In this document: positions 8,964-17,655 of the stretch, piece by piece | Layout of the letters: every line of letters starts with the position of its first letter | Numbering within the stretch: the stretch's first letter is position 1 | Assembly (NCBI GenBank): GCA_024680915.1 | Contig: JAILBN010000064.1 | Coordinates: 1-51,316 of the forward strand | Length of the DNA: 51,316 nucleotides | Source of the DNA: Treponemataceae bacterium | GTDB lineage: Bacteria > Spirochaetota > Spirochaetia > Treponematales > Treponemataceae | Reading direction: 5' to 3' | Program-made: the position numbers and the translations under genes | Notes under the pieces: model-generated | The model's input: only the letters and a program-made list of their open reading frames with translations | What the model was told of the DNA's origin: nothing | The model's database searches: none

Positions 8964-9557
8964 CTATTCTATATCTTTACGGACATTGATGATTTTTCCA
9001 ACCAGCCCGTATTTTTCAGCTTCCTCAGCGTTGAGCCAATAATCACGGTCTGTATCCTTTGCAACCTGGGCTTCATCTTTACCGGTTTCCTCAGCGATAA
9101 GCTTGTTGATTCCGGCGCGGGTCTTCTCGATCTCACGGGCATTGATCTCAAGTTCGGTGGCAGTTCCCTTCCATTCGCAGAGAGGCTGATGGATAAGATA
9201 CTGGCTATGGGCAAAGGCAAGTCTTCTTTCTTTGGGTGCCGCAAGGTAGATAAGAGCGCCGGCACTGGCCACAAGCCCCATTCCTATTGTGTAGACAGGA
9301 GCCTTCACAAAACGGATCATATCGAAAATAGCATAGCCGGAGTTGACGTCTCCTCCAGGAGAATCGATATATACATAGATAGGATCATCAGAATCGGCCT
9401 CAAGAATAAGAAGCTGGCGTACTATTTTCTCTGCAAGAGCTTTATTAACTTCCCCGCTCAGAAGAATCTGGCGAGTCTTGAGGAATTTCATTGAGAGAGC
9501 ATCACCATTCTGTGCGCCGTCTTTTTCATCATCGTTTTTTTCTTCAAATCTTTTCAT
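8964..9557 (-). CDS. clpP: ATP-dependent Clp protease proteolytic subunit
   Basis: A 197-residue ClpP. The catalytic triad is visible: Ser98 in VASAGA, His123 in LIHQPL and Asp172 in DTDRDYW. IDSPGGDVNSG is the conserved loop before the serine. The family forms a tetradecameric barrel that degrades proteins delivered by ClpX or ClpA; no Clp ATPase gene is beside it here. The motif ASAGA, in place of the more common ASMGA, and the acidic N-terminus suggest a second-type spirochete ClpP paralogue. Confidence 0.9.
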   Translation of the reverse strand: MKRFEEKNDDEKDGAQNGDALSMKFLKTRQILLSGEVNKALAEKIVRQLLILEADSDDPIYVYIDSPGGDVNSGYAIFDMIRFVKAPVYTIGMGLVASAGALIYLAAPKERRLAFAHSQYLIHQPLCEWKGTATELEINAREIEKTRAGINKLIAEETGKDEAQVAKDTDRDYWLNAEEAEKYGLVGKIINVRKDIE

Positions 9558-9938
9558 AAAAACACCTTACTTCTCTAAAAACATTGTTACGTCGTCCGTA
9601 TGAAAAAAACACGAACCCGAAGGAAAAAAAAACATCAAAGGTTTAAAATTCCCTGTATATAAATATATTTCAAAACTTACGGTCATTCAAGCTATTTTAA
9701 AAAGAAAAGGAGGGGAAAGGATTTCCCAGAAGCTTATATACATCCTTTATATTCATGGCGATTTTTATAGGCATCCCATCAAGAAGCTCATTATTTACGA
9801 ATTGTGTAATATCCGTGGACTTTCTGCTCTACGTCTGGTTTCTCCTTGATTTCCGCAGAGAATGTGCTTCCACCCGAAAAAAAGATCTTTCACATCACCG
9901 AATTCCTGGAATATTTTGCCAGCAGATTCCAAGCAGCA
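9558..9938. other. 381-base gap between mazG and clpP
   Basis: The half next to clpP is AT-rich with A tracts (9605-9680) and is likely the clpP promoter region. On the minus strand between about 9720 and 9935 two short open stretches in different frames read like protein (one containing FFSGGSTFSAEIKEKPDVE, one containing FVNNELLDGMPIKIAMNIK), but neither has a start codon with a ribosome binding site. They may be relics of a decayed gene; I cannot identify it. Confidence 0.35.
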
Positions 9939-10856
9939 CTATTCTTTTTCCAGTTTTTTTGCTTCCTTCCAGAGCTTATCCTCGACCTCTGTCCACTGGC
10001 CCTTTTTGAATTCCCGGCCCAGCTCGGCCATTTTCGCCTCAACATAGCCGAATCTATTCCTGAACTTGGTGTTGGCGCGCTCCATAGCCACAACAGGATC
10101 CACTCCCAGATGGCGGGCAAGGTTCACCAGGCAGAAAAGCACATCGCCGAACTCTTCCTCAACATGGGAAGAGGCTTTTCCATTCTCGTCCTTCTCAGGA
10201 TTCTCCTCGTAAGCCTGGATGAGCTCAGCTTTTTCCTCATCGATTTTACCCCAAAGCCCCTTCATATCATCATCTTTCCAGTCAAAACCCTTTTTCGCGG
10301 CTTTTTTCCCCAGCTTGTAGGCCTGCATCAGAGGCGGAAGTCCCTTTGAGACTTCATCCAGAACGCTTTTTCCTGCCCGGCCCTCAACACCTCTTTTTAT
10401 GGCATCCCACTGGGTAAGAACCTGGTCTGCTGTTTTGGCACCACCTTCCAAAGCGTTGGCCTTTCCTTCTGACTCCGGCCATACATGGGGATGACGACGG
10501 ATAATCTTATCTGAGACCTCGTTCAATGACTTGGCCAGGGTAAAATCTCCCTTCTGCTCATACATATAGGAAATCATGGAAGCATTTAGGAAGACGTCCC
10601 CCAATTCCTCGCAGACGTGATCGCTTTTTTTCTCGTTTATGGCATCAACAGCTTCAAAGGCTTCTTCCACCAGGTCCGTGCGCATTGTCTCAGGAGTCTG
10701 AGCCCTGTCCCAAGGACAGCCGCCGGGAGCACGGAGAGTTTTCACTATATCGTAAAGTCGGCCGAAAGCCTTTTCTGTCTCAGCCCTCTCCTGGGGATCA
10801 CAGACAGAGGGATTCAATCCCGCTGGAATCGGATTTTCTGTATTATTTTCCTTCAT
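9939..10856 (-). CDS. mazG: Nucleoside triphosphate pyrophosphohydrolase MazG
   Basis: A 305-residue two-domain MazG. The first domain carries GCPWDRAQTPETMRTDLVEE and EELGDVFLN; the second carries EEKAELIQA and EEEFGDVLFCLVNLARHLG. These paired EExxE and ExxD motifs bind Mg for hydrolysis of NTPs to NMP and pyrophosphate (house-cleaning and (p)ppGpp control in E. coli). I set the start at 10856 because AAGGAG stands 6 bases before this ATG; an ATG 21 bases upstream lacks one. It lies downstream of pth on the same strand. Confidence 0.9.
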   Translation of the reverse strand: MKENNTENPIPAGLNPSVCDPQERAETEKAFGRLYDIVKTLRAPGGCPWDRAQTPETMRTDLVEEAFEAVDAINEKKSDHVCEELGDVFLNASMISYMYEQKGDFTLAKSLNEVSDKIIRRHPHVWPESEGKANALEGGAKTADQVLTQWDAIKRGVEGRAGKSVLDEVSKGLPPLMQAYKLGKKAAKKGFDWKDDDMKGLWGKIDEEKAELIQAYEENPEKDENGKASSHVEEEFGDVLFCLVNLARHLGVDPVVAMERANTKFRNRFGYVEAKMAELGREFKKGQWTEVEDKLWKEAKKLEKE

Positions 10857-11009
10857 TGACTTCTCCTTGTTTTTCATCTAATTCCCAAGCCGTACCCGAA
10901 AAGGGAGGCATGTCAGCTTGCCGCAGGCATGTATTTTGCCACACCAAAAGGGAGGACTGCCGGTCCAGACATCTCCCATGTCTCCGAGCCCACGCCAGAG
11001 GCAGAATCG

Positions 11010-11609
11010 CTAATTTACGGACGGGGCAAGGTTCTTTTTCTTCCAGGCATCAAGCTGGGATTCAGGTCCCTTCACAAAAACCTTGTCCAACAACTCCGCT
11101 GTCTGGGGAAAAATCTGAGAAAGGATAATCCTCTCATCGGCAGTAAAATCGGAAAGAACGTAGCCCGCTATATCCTTGTGCTCCGGGCGGCCTATACCAA
11201 AGCGTAGCCGCCAGAAATCAGCAGTTCCCAGCATCTCTTTTGTGGAGCGCAGTCCGTTGTGACCGCCAAGACCGCCGGACCATTTAAGGCTGACAGTTCC
11301 GCAGGGGAGCTCCAGCTCGTCATGGACCACCAGTATTGATTCCGGCTTTATTTTATAAAAGGCCGCCAGGGCCTGTATGCTCTCTCCGGAAAGGTTCATA
11401 AAGGTATCTGGCTTAAGGAAAAAGACCTGTTCCTTCTCGCCATAACGGTCGTATTCGTGGACGGCATAGTGACCCTTGAATTTCTCATGCCAGACAAGGC
11501 TTCCCGCATAGGGAAGAGAATCACAGAAAAGCCAGGCTGAATTATGACGGTTGTTACGGTACTTATCACCCACATTCCCAAGAAAAGCGACTAAAGATAT
11601 TTTCTGCAT
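11010..11609 (-). CDS. pth: Peptidyl-tRNA hydrolase
   Basis: A 199-residue Pth that releases peptides from peptidyl-tRNA dropped by ribosomes. Motifs: FLGNVGDKYRNNRHNSAW with catalytic His22 (usual form GNPG..Y..TRHN), KPDTFMNLSG, VVHDELELPCG and GGLGGHNGLRS. The Pro of GNPG is Val here, a small deviation. It directly follows proC (gap 4 bases), so it is probably expressed with the proline cluster. Confidence 0.92.
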   Translation of the reverse strand: MQKISLVAFLGNVGDKYRNNRHNSAWLFCDSLPYAGSLVWHEKFKGHYAVHEYDRYGEKEQVFFLKPDTFMNLSGESIQALAAFYKIKPESILVVHDELELPCGTVSLKWSGGLGGHNGLRSTKEMLGTADFWRLRFGIGRPEHKDIAGYVLSDFTADERIILSQIFPQTAELLDKVFVKGPESQLDAWKKKNLAPSVN

Positions 11610-11613
11610 AAAG

Positions 11614-12426
11614 CTATTTTTTCCCCAGTTCGACAGAGCGTTCCGTGGCAGCGACTGCAGCCTCTATGACCGCATGGCGGAAGCCCAGCTCCTCCAGAGC
11701 AGCCACACCAGCGATGGTTGTACCACCGGGAGAGCATACATCGTCCTTAAGGACTGCAGGATGTCTGCCTGTCTCAAGCACCATAGCCGCAGCTCCCTTC
11801 AGAGTCTGAGCGGCATATATGTAAGCCTGTTTTCTTGGCATTCCAAGCTTTACGGCGGCATCGGCAAGGGCTTCTACAAAAACGAAGCCGTAGGCCGGCC
11901 CAGAGCCGGAAATACCTGTAACACAGTCCATAAGATTCTCGGGCACGCTTTCAACAGAGCCTGCCTTTGAGAGCAATTCCTTCACATCCGCAACTTCATC
12001 GGCAGTAACATCACTTCCATTAGTGAGGGCTATCATGGCCTCGCCCACGAGAGCGGGGATATTGGGCATAAGCCTTATGAAACGGGATTTGGTCAAGGCG
12101 GCTTTCCTAAGCTTCTCCAGCTTTACTCCGGCCGCAATGGAGACGAACAAGGGCAACTTATCCTGAGGGACCACGGCGGTAATGTCAGAAAGCACAGACT
12201 CAATATAGGCCGGCTTAACCGCAAGAATCAGGTAATCTGCATTCTCAGCAGCAGCACTGCTGGAGTCCAAGGCAACTGCGCCCAGCTCCTTCGCCACAGA
12301 ATCTCGTTTGCCAGTGTCGGTATCATAAAGATAAATATCAGCAGCCGGGATAACCTTAGCTACAGCACGGATAAGGGCACCACCCATAACACCACAACCA
12401 ATACAAGCAACTTTACTTTTTTTCAT
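11614..12426 (-). CDS. proC: Pyrroline-5-carboxylate reductase
   Basis: A 270-residue ProC: last step of proline synthesis, P5C plus NAD(P)H to proline. It shows the Rossmann motif GCGVMGGAL near the N-terminus, AVKP, LIRLMPNIPALVGE, and the C-terminal signature GSGPAYGFVFVEALADAAVKLGM with SPGGTTIAG. The start at 12426 has AGGAAGG 3-4 bases upstream; a longer in-frame version starting 33 bases earlier is less likely. It follows proB by 69 bases, so proA, proB and proC lie together in pathway order. Confidence 0.93.
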   Translation of the reverse strand: MKKSKVACIGCGVMGGALIRAVAKVIPAADIYLYDTDTGKRDSVAKELGAVALDSSSAAAENADYLILAVKPAYIESVLSDITAVVPQDKLPLFVSIAAGVKLEKLRKAALTKSRFIRLMPNIPALVGEAMIALTNGSDVTADEVADVKELLSKAGSVESVPENLMDCVTGISGSGPAYGFVFVEALADAAVKLGMPRKQAYIYAAQTLKGAAAMVLETGRHPAVLKDDVCSPGGTTIAGVAALEELGFRHAVIEAAVAATERSVELGKK

Positions 12427-12495
12427 ATACCTTCCTATTCCGCGCAAGAATCGCACCAATAATTTATTTTATAAAAATTGAATTAAGCATTATTA

Positions 12496-13290
12496 TCACT
12501 CTGCCACAAAAAGAGTACCGGAATACTCCCCAAGAGCTAGTCCCTCAAGAGCCTTGTCGTAGCTACCATTGGCAAGTATCATGGGAATACCGTAAGCCAC
12601 TACCCTTTCAGCAGCCTCCAGCTTTGTTCCCATTCCGCCTGTTCCGAAGGAATTAGTAGATCCGATGGAAATCTCAGAGTAAAGCTGCTTTATATCCTCA
12701 ACCACATCTATACGTTTCGCATCAGGATCATCCTTAGGATTCTTGGTGTAAACACCATCTATGTCGCTGAAAAGCACCAGAACATCCGCATTCCAAAGAA
12801 TAGCGGTAAGAGCGGACAGATTGTCGTTATCACCTATGCGGATCTCATCAAAGGCGACTGAGTCATTCTCATTTATAATAGGAACGACTCCTTCATCCAC
12901 CAGAGTGAAAAGAGTATTACGCATATTGAGGGTACGATGATCATCCTCAAAGTCCTCTTTTGTGAGCAGAAGCTGTCCTATATGGATACCGAACTCTGCG
13001 AAAGCACAACGCCACTTATCCATAAGCTCCACCTGACCGATGGAACAGAGGGCCTGCCTGTAATGGATATCACGCTTACGGGACCATCTGTCTATGGTGG
13101 ACACTCCCGCCACCTGAGCCCCGGAAGAAACAAGGGCTATCTGCTTTCCTTGTTTTATAAGCCCCGCACACTGAGTCGCAAAGCTGTTCATGAAGTCGAT
13201 GTTTATTGTGCCATCGGCTTTAGCCAGGGTATTAGACCCGATTTTTATAACAATCTTGCGTGCCTTAGAAATAGTTTCTGTTATTGTCAC
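12496..13290 (-). CDS. proB: Glutamate 5-kinase, short form without PUA domain
   Basis: A 264-residue amino-acid kinase catalysing ATP-dependent phosphorylation of glutamate. Motifs: KIGSNTL, LVSSGAQVAG, NENDSVA, GDNDNLSA, LFSDIDGVYTKNP and TGGMGTKLEAA. The C-terminal PUA domain found in the about 370-residue E. coli enzyme is absent, a natural variant. The start is GTG overlapping the proA stop as GTGA, so the two are translationally coupled. Proline feedback inhibition is expected from the family but not shown here. Confidence 0.93.
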   Translation of the reverse strand: MTITETISKARKIVIKIGSNTLAKADGTINIDFMNSFATQCAGLIKQGKQIALVSSGAQVAGVSTIDRWSRKRDIHYRQALCSIGQVELMDKWRCAFAEFGIHIGQLLLTKEDFEDDHRTLNMRNTLFTLVDEGVVPIINENDSVAFDEIRIGDNDNLSALTAILWNADVLVLFSDIDGVYTKNPKDDPDAKRIDVVEDIKQLYSEISIGSTNSFGTGGMGTKLEAAERVVAYGIPMILANGSYDKALEGLALGEYSGTLFVAE

Positions 13291-14585
13291 CTTATTTGTC
13301 CTTCACCTTCGATAATGAATTTCGTCGTCGTCAACGCAGAAAGCCCCATAGGTCCACGGACATGGAACTTCTGGGTGCTTATTCCCAGTTCTGCGCCATA
13401 TCCGAACACCTGTCCGTCGGTGAAACGTGTGGACGCGTTCACGTAAACGCAGGCCGCATCTATGTTTGTCTTGAAGTAGGCGGCGTTCTTTACGTCGGTA
13501 GTCAATATTGATTCAGAATGCTTGGTATTGTGGCTGTTTATATGGGAGACCGCTTCCTCGACGGAATCCACCACCTTTATGGCAAGGATATTGTCCAGGA
13601 ATTCCGTATCGAAATCATCCTTACCGGCAGCAAGGATTTTCTCGGAAAGCTTGTCGCCATCATAGCCTGAAGCCTTTTCTGCAGCGGCCTTCACTATGGG
13701 CAAGGCCCGCTGGTCACAACGGAACTGGGCACGGCCGGCAAATTTCTCCACAAGCTTAGGCAGGAAGTCCTTAGCCACTGAGCTATGGACGAGAAGCACC
13801 TCTATGGCGTTGCAGACACCGGGACGCTGCAGCTTAGCGTTCTCTGCGATAAGCACTGCCCTGTCCAAATCAGCAGAAGCATCCACAAAGAGATGACAAA
13901 TGCCGCTTCCTGTCTCAATAACAGGGACAGAGGCCTTCTCCACGACCATCTTTATAAGGTCGGCACCACCCCGGGGCAGAACCACATCTATATAGCCCCG
14001 GGCGTTAAGAATCTCATCCACCTCATCACGCTTGCCAGAAGAAGCAAGCTCCACAGCGCCGGGAATCCCCTCTCCATTGTCAGATAGGGCTGCCAAGCCT
14101 TTTTTTATAGCGGCGACAATCTCCCTGTTCGTCTCAAGAGCAGTGGAGCTACCCCTGAGAAGTATGGCATTGCCGCTTTTGTAAGCGATAGCGAAGGCAT
14201 CTACCGTAACATTGGGGCGAGACTCGTAAATAATTGCAGCGACACCGATGGGCACACGGACCTGCTTTATGGCAAGCCCATTCTCATTGGTCCAGCCGGA
14301 GACAACCTGACCTATAGGATCCGTCTGGGCGATAATCTCATCTATCCCAGAGAGTATACCCTCTATGCGAGCTTCATTAAGACTGAGCCTGTCAATAAGG
14401 CTTTCTTTGATGCCTTTTTCTCTCGCACGGGAGACATCCAGATCATTGGCTGATAAAATGGAAGGGATAGAAGTCCTTATGGCCTCTTTCACGCTGGCAA
14501 GTGCCCTGTTTTTCTGTCCCGGGGACAAACGAGCCAGTTCTTTTGAGCTTTCACGAAGGGATTCAAAAATAGTTTGCAAATTCAT
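13287..14585 (-). CDS. proA: Gamma-glutamyl phosphate reductase
   Basis: A 432-residue aldehyde-dehydrogenase-fold enzyme reducing glutamyl-5-phosphate to the semialdehyde. Motifs include VPIGVAAIIYESRPNVTVDA, GNAILLRGSSTA, VLPRGGADLI, and the catalytic-cysteine region LQRPGVCNAIEVLLVH. FGYGAELGISTQK closes the fold. The ATG at 14585 has AAAGGCGGT just upstream; an ATG 24 bases earlier is less likely. First gene of the proABC-pth group. Confidence 0.93.
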   Translation of the reverse strand: MNLQTIFESLRESSKELARLSPGQKNRALASVKEAIRTSIPSILSANDLDVSRAREKGIKESLIDRLSLNEARIEGILSGIDEIIAQTDPIGQVVSGWTNENGLAIKQVRVPIGVAAIIYESRPNVTVDAFAIAYKSGNAILLRGSSTALETNREIVAAIKKGLAALSDNGEGIPGAVELASSGKRDEVDEILNARGYIDVVLPRGGADLIKMVVEKASVPVIETGSGICHLFVDASADLDRAVLIAENAKLQRPGVCNAIEVLLVHSSVAKDFLPKLVEKFAGRAQFRCDQRALPIVKAAAEKASGYDGDKLSEKILAAGKDDFDTEFLDNILAIKVVDSVEEAVSHINSHNTKHSESILTTDVKNAAYFKTNIDAACVYVNASTRFTDGQVFGYGAELGISTQKFHVRGPMGLSALTTTKFIIEGEGQIR

Positions 14586-14704
14586 AATACCGCCTTTTTT
14601 CTCCGGCATTTCTTATCAGATATCCGGTCAGCATTCTACTGCCTGACACGGGCGGCAGAATGTATTGGAAAAACAAACCTTAGAAAGGAAAGAACCGTTC
14701 GGTC

Positions 14705-14745
14705 AAAAAAAGGCAGCTCCGGCTGAACGGAAAGAAGGCAGCCGG
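14705..14745 (-). terminator. Probable terminator after the 186-residue unknown gene
   Basis: CCGGCTG (14719-14725) and CAGCCGG (14739-14745) form a 7-bp stem directly after the stop codon; on the minus strand a run of seven T follows 7 bases beyond the stem (14705-14711). Confidence 0.55.
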
Positions 14746-14746
14746 A

Positions 14747-15307
14747 TTAGTAATTTGATAGGAAAATCATACTGAGAAGCAAATAAACCTTGGCAACTTC
14801 TTCAGCAGCAGGTCTTTCAGCAGGAAGACTTTCCACATACCACCAGAAAATACCGAATCCCGGATCAATACGGAATGCGTATTCAAGGAATTCATCACTG
14901 TTAGTCTGTGCACCGAACATAAGATAGACCACATCACGAAGAAGCTGCACAAGAACATTGTATGAATTCCCATAGTTATCATTCTCGAACTCTTTGCAAA
15001 GTCCCTGAAGCTTATAAATAACCTGCTCCTTAAGAGCCTCGTCATCCTTCTCAACCCAGGTCTTCTTCACAAGAAGATTCAAATTGCTATTAAAACTGCT
15101 GATAAGTTTTCTCTCTGCTGCAGTAACTTCAGAAGCTTCAAGAACAGATTTAAAAGAAGGATCTGCACCGAACTGCTCTGCTATTACCATTGCTTCTTCA
15201 ACAGGAACCTTGTCCTGACCGTCCTTAAAAACTGCTTTCATGGCAGCCACAACGGCTTCATCCACAAACTGAGAAACAATATTATTTTCAGGCTTAAAAT
15301 TCTGCAT
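14747..15307 (-). CDS. Unknown 186-residue protein
   Basis: I do not recognise this protein. It has no signal peptide or membrane segment and appears all-helical with acidic character. Readable segments are VSQFVDEAVVAAMKAVF, LISSFNSNLNLLVKK, and a C-terminal aromatic patch FGIFWWYVESLP followed by a hydrophobic helix. Regular codon use and length suggest a real gene. It is transcribed alone; a hairpin follows the stop, and the palindrome array (15437-15685) lies upstream. The ATG has only a weak AGGT upstream. Confidence 0.7.
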   Translation of the reverse strand: MQNFKPENNIVSQFVDEAVVAAMKAVFKDGQDKVPVEEAMVIAEQFGADPSFKSVLEASEVTAAERKLISSFNSNLNLLVKKTWVEKDDEALKEQVIYKLQGLCKEFENDNYGNSYNVLVQLLRDVVYLMFGAQTNSDEFLEYAFRIDPGFGIFWWYVESLPAERPAAEEVAKVYLLLSMIFLSNY

Positions 15308-15436
15308 ACCTATAAATAAACTTTTTTCGCCTTTCCGTCAAGGTGAACAAGGTCCTTGAAGCAGTGAGATGTTCCTAAAAGAACACCTCTGCATCCGTAA
15401 GGGACAAGGGGAATCGTAACGGAATTACTGTAAAAG

Positions 15437-15685
15437 TTCCCGACTAAGTTCGCTTTTTCGGGATATTAGTCGGGAAAACCAAGAAATATACATCTTAAAA
15501 CTCCTAAATTTCCCGACTAAATTGGCGTTTTTGAGGATTTAATCGGGAATCGTAGCTGCCCCTCAGGAGTTTTTCCCGACTGAACTCAGGTTTTCACGCT
15601 TTCAGTCGGGAACCCAGCGCCAGAAACAGTCTTTTGGGGTCCACTTTCCCGACTAAACCAGCGTTTTCGGGGCTTTAGTCGGGAA
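15437..15685. repeat. Array of four 40-nt palindromic repeats
   Basis: Four units of exactly 40 bases: 15437-15476, 15510-15549, 15573-15612, 15646-15685. Each has 12-base arms (consensus TTCCCGACTAAA and TTTAGTCGGGAA) and a 16-base loop with a central TTTT. Unit 3 reads CTGAA/TTCAG where units 1 and 4 read CTAA/TTAG, a compensated pair; unit 2 has one mismatch that would be a G-U pair in a minus-strand RNA; unit 1 loses only the innermost pair. Unit starts are 73, 63 and 73 bases apart. The last unit ends 13 bases before the broken Rpn gene. Confidence 0.9.
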
Positions 15686-15698
15686 AACCAGGCTGAAG

Positions 15699-16100
15699 GA
15701 CAGGGGTTACAAGTATTTTTTCCCAAGCCAACTGTCCTAGAATCCCAGAGGACGAGAAAGCCAGAAAGTTTTTCCCATTTCTCAGCTCCAACCGCACTGG
15801 GGCACATTTACAGAGAGATTGGAGAATTATGTGACCGACGCCAAGCGGAATATGCAGTACATGAGGCAGTTCATGGAATGGGAGCGGCAAAGAGTCTATG
15901 ATTTCGACACCAGCAAGCAGGAAAGTATAAAAAAGGCTGCAGGAAGGCATAAGAGAAGGAGTCTTACAAGGAATCCAAGCAAAAGCCCAGGAAACTGCCA
16001 TAGAGTTACTCAAAGAAAACCTTGCTGCCGAAACCATCGCAAAATGCGTTAAGCTGCCTCTTGAGAAAGTCCTTGAAGCCAAAGATCAGATAATAAGACG
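15699..16100 (+). pseudogene. Broken Rpn-family nuclease remnant
   Basis: This stretch aligns base by base with the C-terminal part of the Rpn gene at 1-690 (about positions 300-680). Three lesions break the frame: 2 bases missing near 15720-15730, 1 base missing near 15803, and a 22-base imperfect duplication (CAGGAAAGTATA / CAGGAAGGCATA) near 15921-15942. The N-terminal nuclease core is absent; homology begins right after the last palindrome. The final part has lost the normal stop and runs open to the start of arsR. It cannot make a working nuclease. Confidence 0.85.
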
Positions 16101-16188
16101 GAAGCAGATTGTTCCATATAACCAAGCTGGAATCACTTTAAATCAGCTTTTGGATAAGCGCAAAAAAGCAATCGTATATAACTACATA

Positions 16189-16220
16189 TTGACAATTATC
16201 GATATTTCATTTATATCTAT
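16189..16220 (+). promoter_or_regulatory. arsR promoter with overlapping operator-like sequence
   Basis: TTGACA (16189-16194), 17-base spacer, TATATC (16212-16217). The spacer and -10 contain ATCGATATTTC..TTATATCT (16198-16218), which resembles the 25-base boxes at 16604 and 17656, the latter half in inverted orientation. Autorepression by the ArsR protein is the natural reading. Confidence 0.6.
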
Positions 16221-16246
16221 CACCATCAATATGATGAGAGGCTGGA

Positions 16247-16561
16247 ATGACTGAACGAGAAATAACCAGAATATGCAAGGCCCTTAGCGATGAAAACCGA
16301 GTAAAAATAATTCACTTTCTTACAAATTCAGAGCTTTGTGCCTGTAAACTCTTGGAGGAATTTAATATAGGACAGTCGACCCTTTCCCACCATATGAAAA
16401 TTCTAACTGATTGTGATTTGGTTAATTTCCGTAAGGATGGAAAATGGGTTTATTATTCAATAAACTGTCAGAAGTTTTCTGAATTCAAAACCTTTATTGA
16501 AGATATAAGCAGCAAAAAAAATTATCTTTCCTCCAGTAATTGTGAATGCAATTCAAGATAA
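16247..16561 (+). CDS. ArsR-family metal(loid)-responsive repressor
   Basis: A 104-residue winged-helix regulator. RICKALSDENRVKIIHFL begins the fold, ELCACKLLEEF carries the Cys-x-Cys of the classic As(III)/Sb(III) sensor site, and GQSTLSHHMKILTDCDLV is the DNA-recognition helix. Additional cysteines sit near the C-terminus (NCECN). Family members leave DNA when metalloid binds. GAGAGG lies about 5 bases before the ATG. Downstream are a permease and a thioredoxin-like gene with related boxes upstream of each. Confidence 0.92.
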   Translation: MTEREITRICKALSDENRVKIIHFLTNSELCACKLLEEFNIGQSTLSHHMKILTDCDLVNFRKDGKWVYYSINCQKFSEFKTFIEDISSKKNYLSSSNCECNSR

Positions 16562-16562
16562 A

Positions 16563-16593
16563 AAAAGCGGAGCCTTGGGTTTCGCTTTTATTT
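16563..16593 (+). terminator. Terminator after arsR
   Basis: AAAAGCG (16563-16569) pairs with CGCTTTT (16583-16589), followed by ATTT; directly after the arsR stop codon. It separates arsR from the permease, which would need its own promoter or read-through. Confidence 0.6.
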
Positions 16594-16603
16594 AGAATTA
16601 TAC

Positions 16604-16628
16604 ATCGATACTTTTAGATATATAAATA
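16604..16628. promoter_or_regulatory. ArsR-box candidate upstream of the permease
   Basis: A 25-base box: ATCGA, 7 bases, then AGATATATAAATA. The same two half-elements with the same 7-base spacing occur at 17656-17680 before the thioredoxin-like gene; only the 7-base centre differs. Confidence 0.6.
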
Positions 16629-16651
16629 CGATATAAAGAGGTAAATATGAT

Positions 16652-17652
16652 TTGGACTTTATTCAAACTCAGCTTATTGGCATGAAGTGGTTGAATCTAC
16701 TTATTAGCAACTTTTTTTCACTTTGTGGACTTGATATCACTTCAAGGCTTGGAAGCAGCATCACTTTTTTTATCTATGATGTTATCAAAATAACAATCCT
16801 TCTCTTTTTTTTAATATTTCTTATCTCTTATGTTCAGTCTTATTTTCCTCCAGAGCGGAGTAAAAAATCACTGGCCACTTCAAGGGGCTGGGAGCCAGAA
16901 TCATCGCCGCTCTACTTGGAACTGTAACATCCATCTTCAGCTGCTCCTCAATCCCTCTCTTTATGGGCTTCACCACTGCAGATCTTCCCTTAGGAGTAAC
17001 ATTCAGTTTTCTGATATCCTCTCCAATGGTCGCTCTTGGCTCCCTTCTGCTTTTAATGAGCATTTTCGGTTGGAAGATTGCTGTCGGTTATGTCCTTTTA
17101 GGACTTATAATTGCAGTCCTTGGGGGAACAATTATCGAAAAACTCCACATGGAAAATCAAGTTGCGGATTTTATTCGCAATGGAAAGGCAATAAATACCC
17201 TCTTGCCTGAAAAGGAAATAAAGCCAAAGGATCAATTAAAATCTGCTTTTGAAGCAGTACTTGAAACCCTGAAAAAGGTATTTCCACATATTTTGATTGG
17301 AGTCGGGATAGGAGCCTTGGTCCATAACTGGATTCCAGAAGACTGGATTCAAAAGATTCTGGGGGAGAAGTATCCTTTCGGAGTAATTCTTGCCACCATA
17401 GGCGGGCTTCCTATGTATGCAGATATTTTCGGATGCATTCTCATTGCAGAAAGCTTATTGGAAAAAGGGGCTCTGCTGGGCCTTGTCTTAAGCTTCATGA
17501 TGGCAGTGACCACATTAAGTCTTCCAAGCATGATCATGCTGAGCAAGGCAATCAAAGCAAAGCTTCTGGCTCTTTTTATCGCAATATGTACTATAGGAAT
17601 AATAACAGTGGGATACGTATTCAATCTTGTCCAGGGATTTTTAGCTGTCTAA
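16652..17652 (+). pseudogene. ArsP/UPF0718-type permease, interrupted by a frameshift
   Basis: Two open stretches together make one permease of about 333 residues: 16652 (TTG start, AGAGG upstream) to about 16870 with PPERSKK, then from about 16868 in the next frame with GHFKGLGARIIAALLGTV, PLGVTFSFLISSPMV and six or more membrane helices. The break falls in AAAAAA at 16862-16867; one more A restores the frame. The family exports metals or organoarsenicals, and its usual FCSCSS motif reads IFSCSS here (first Cys is Phe), with DLGS as ALGS. A deletion, a sequencing error or slippage on the A run could each explain the break. Confidence 0.75.
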
Positions 17653-17655
17653 TAT

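Noticed and set aside
10966-10995. Stretch resembling a sequencing adapter (CGTGGGCTCGGAGA on the minus strand)
   Set aside because: Only about 14 bases match and the rest diverges; it sits inside an ordinary intergenic region, so chance is more likely than contamination.
12937-13446. 169-residue plus-strand frame across the proB-proA junction
   Set aside because: It overlaps two certain genes on the other strand and has no recognisable features.
15437-15685. CRISPR array
   Set aside because: The repeats are internally palindromic with variable loops, spacers have unequal lengths (33, 23, 33), and no cas gene is in the window.
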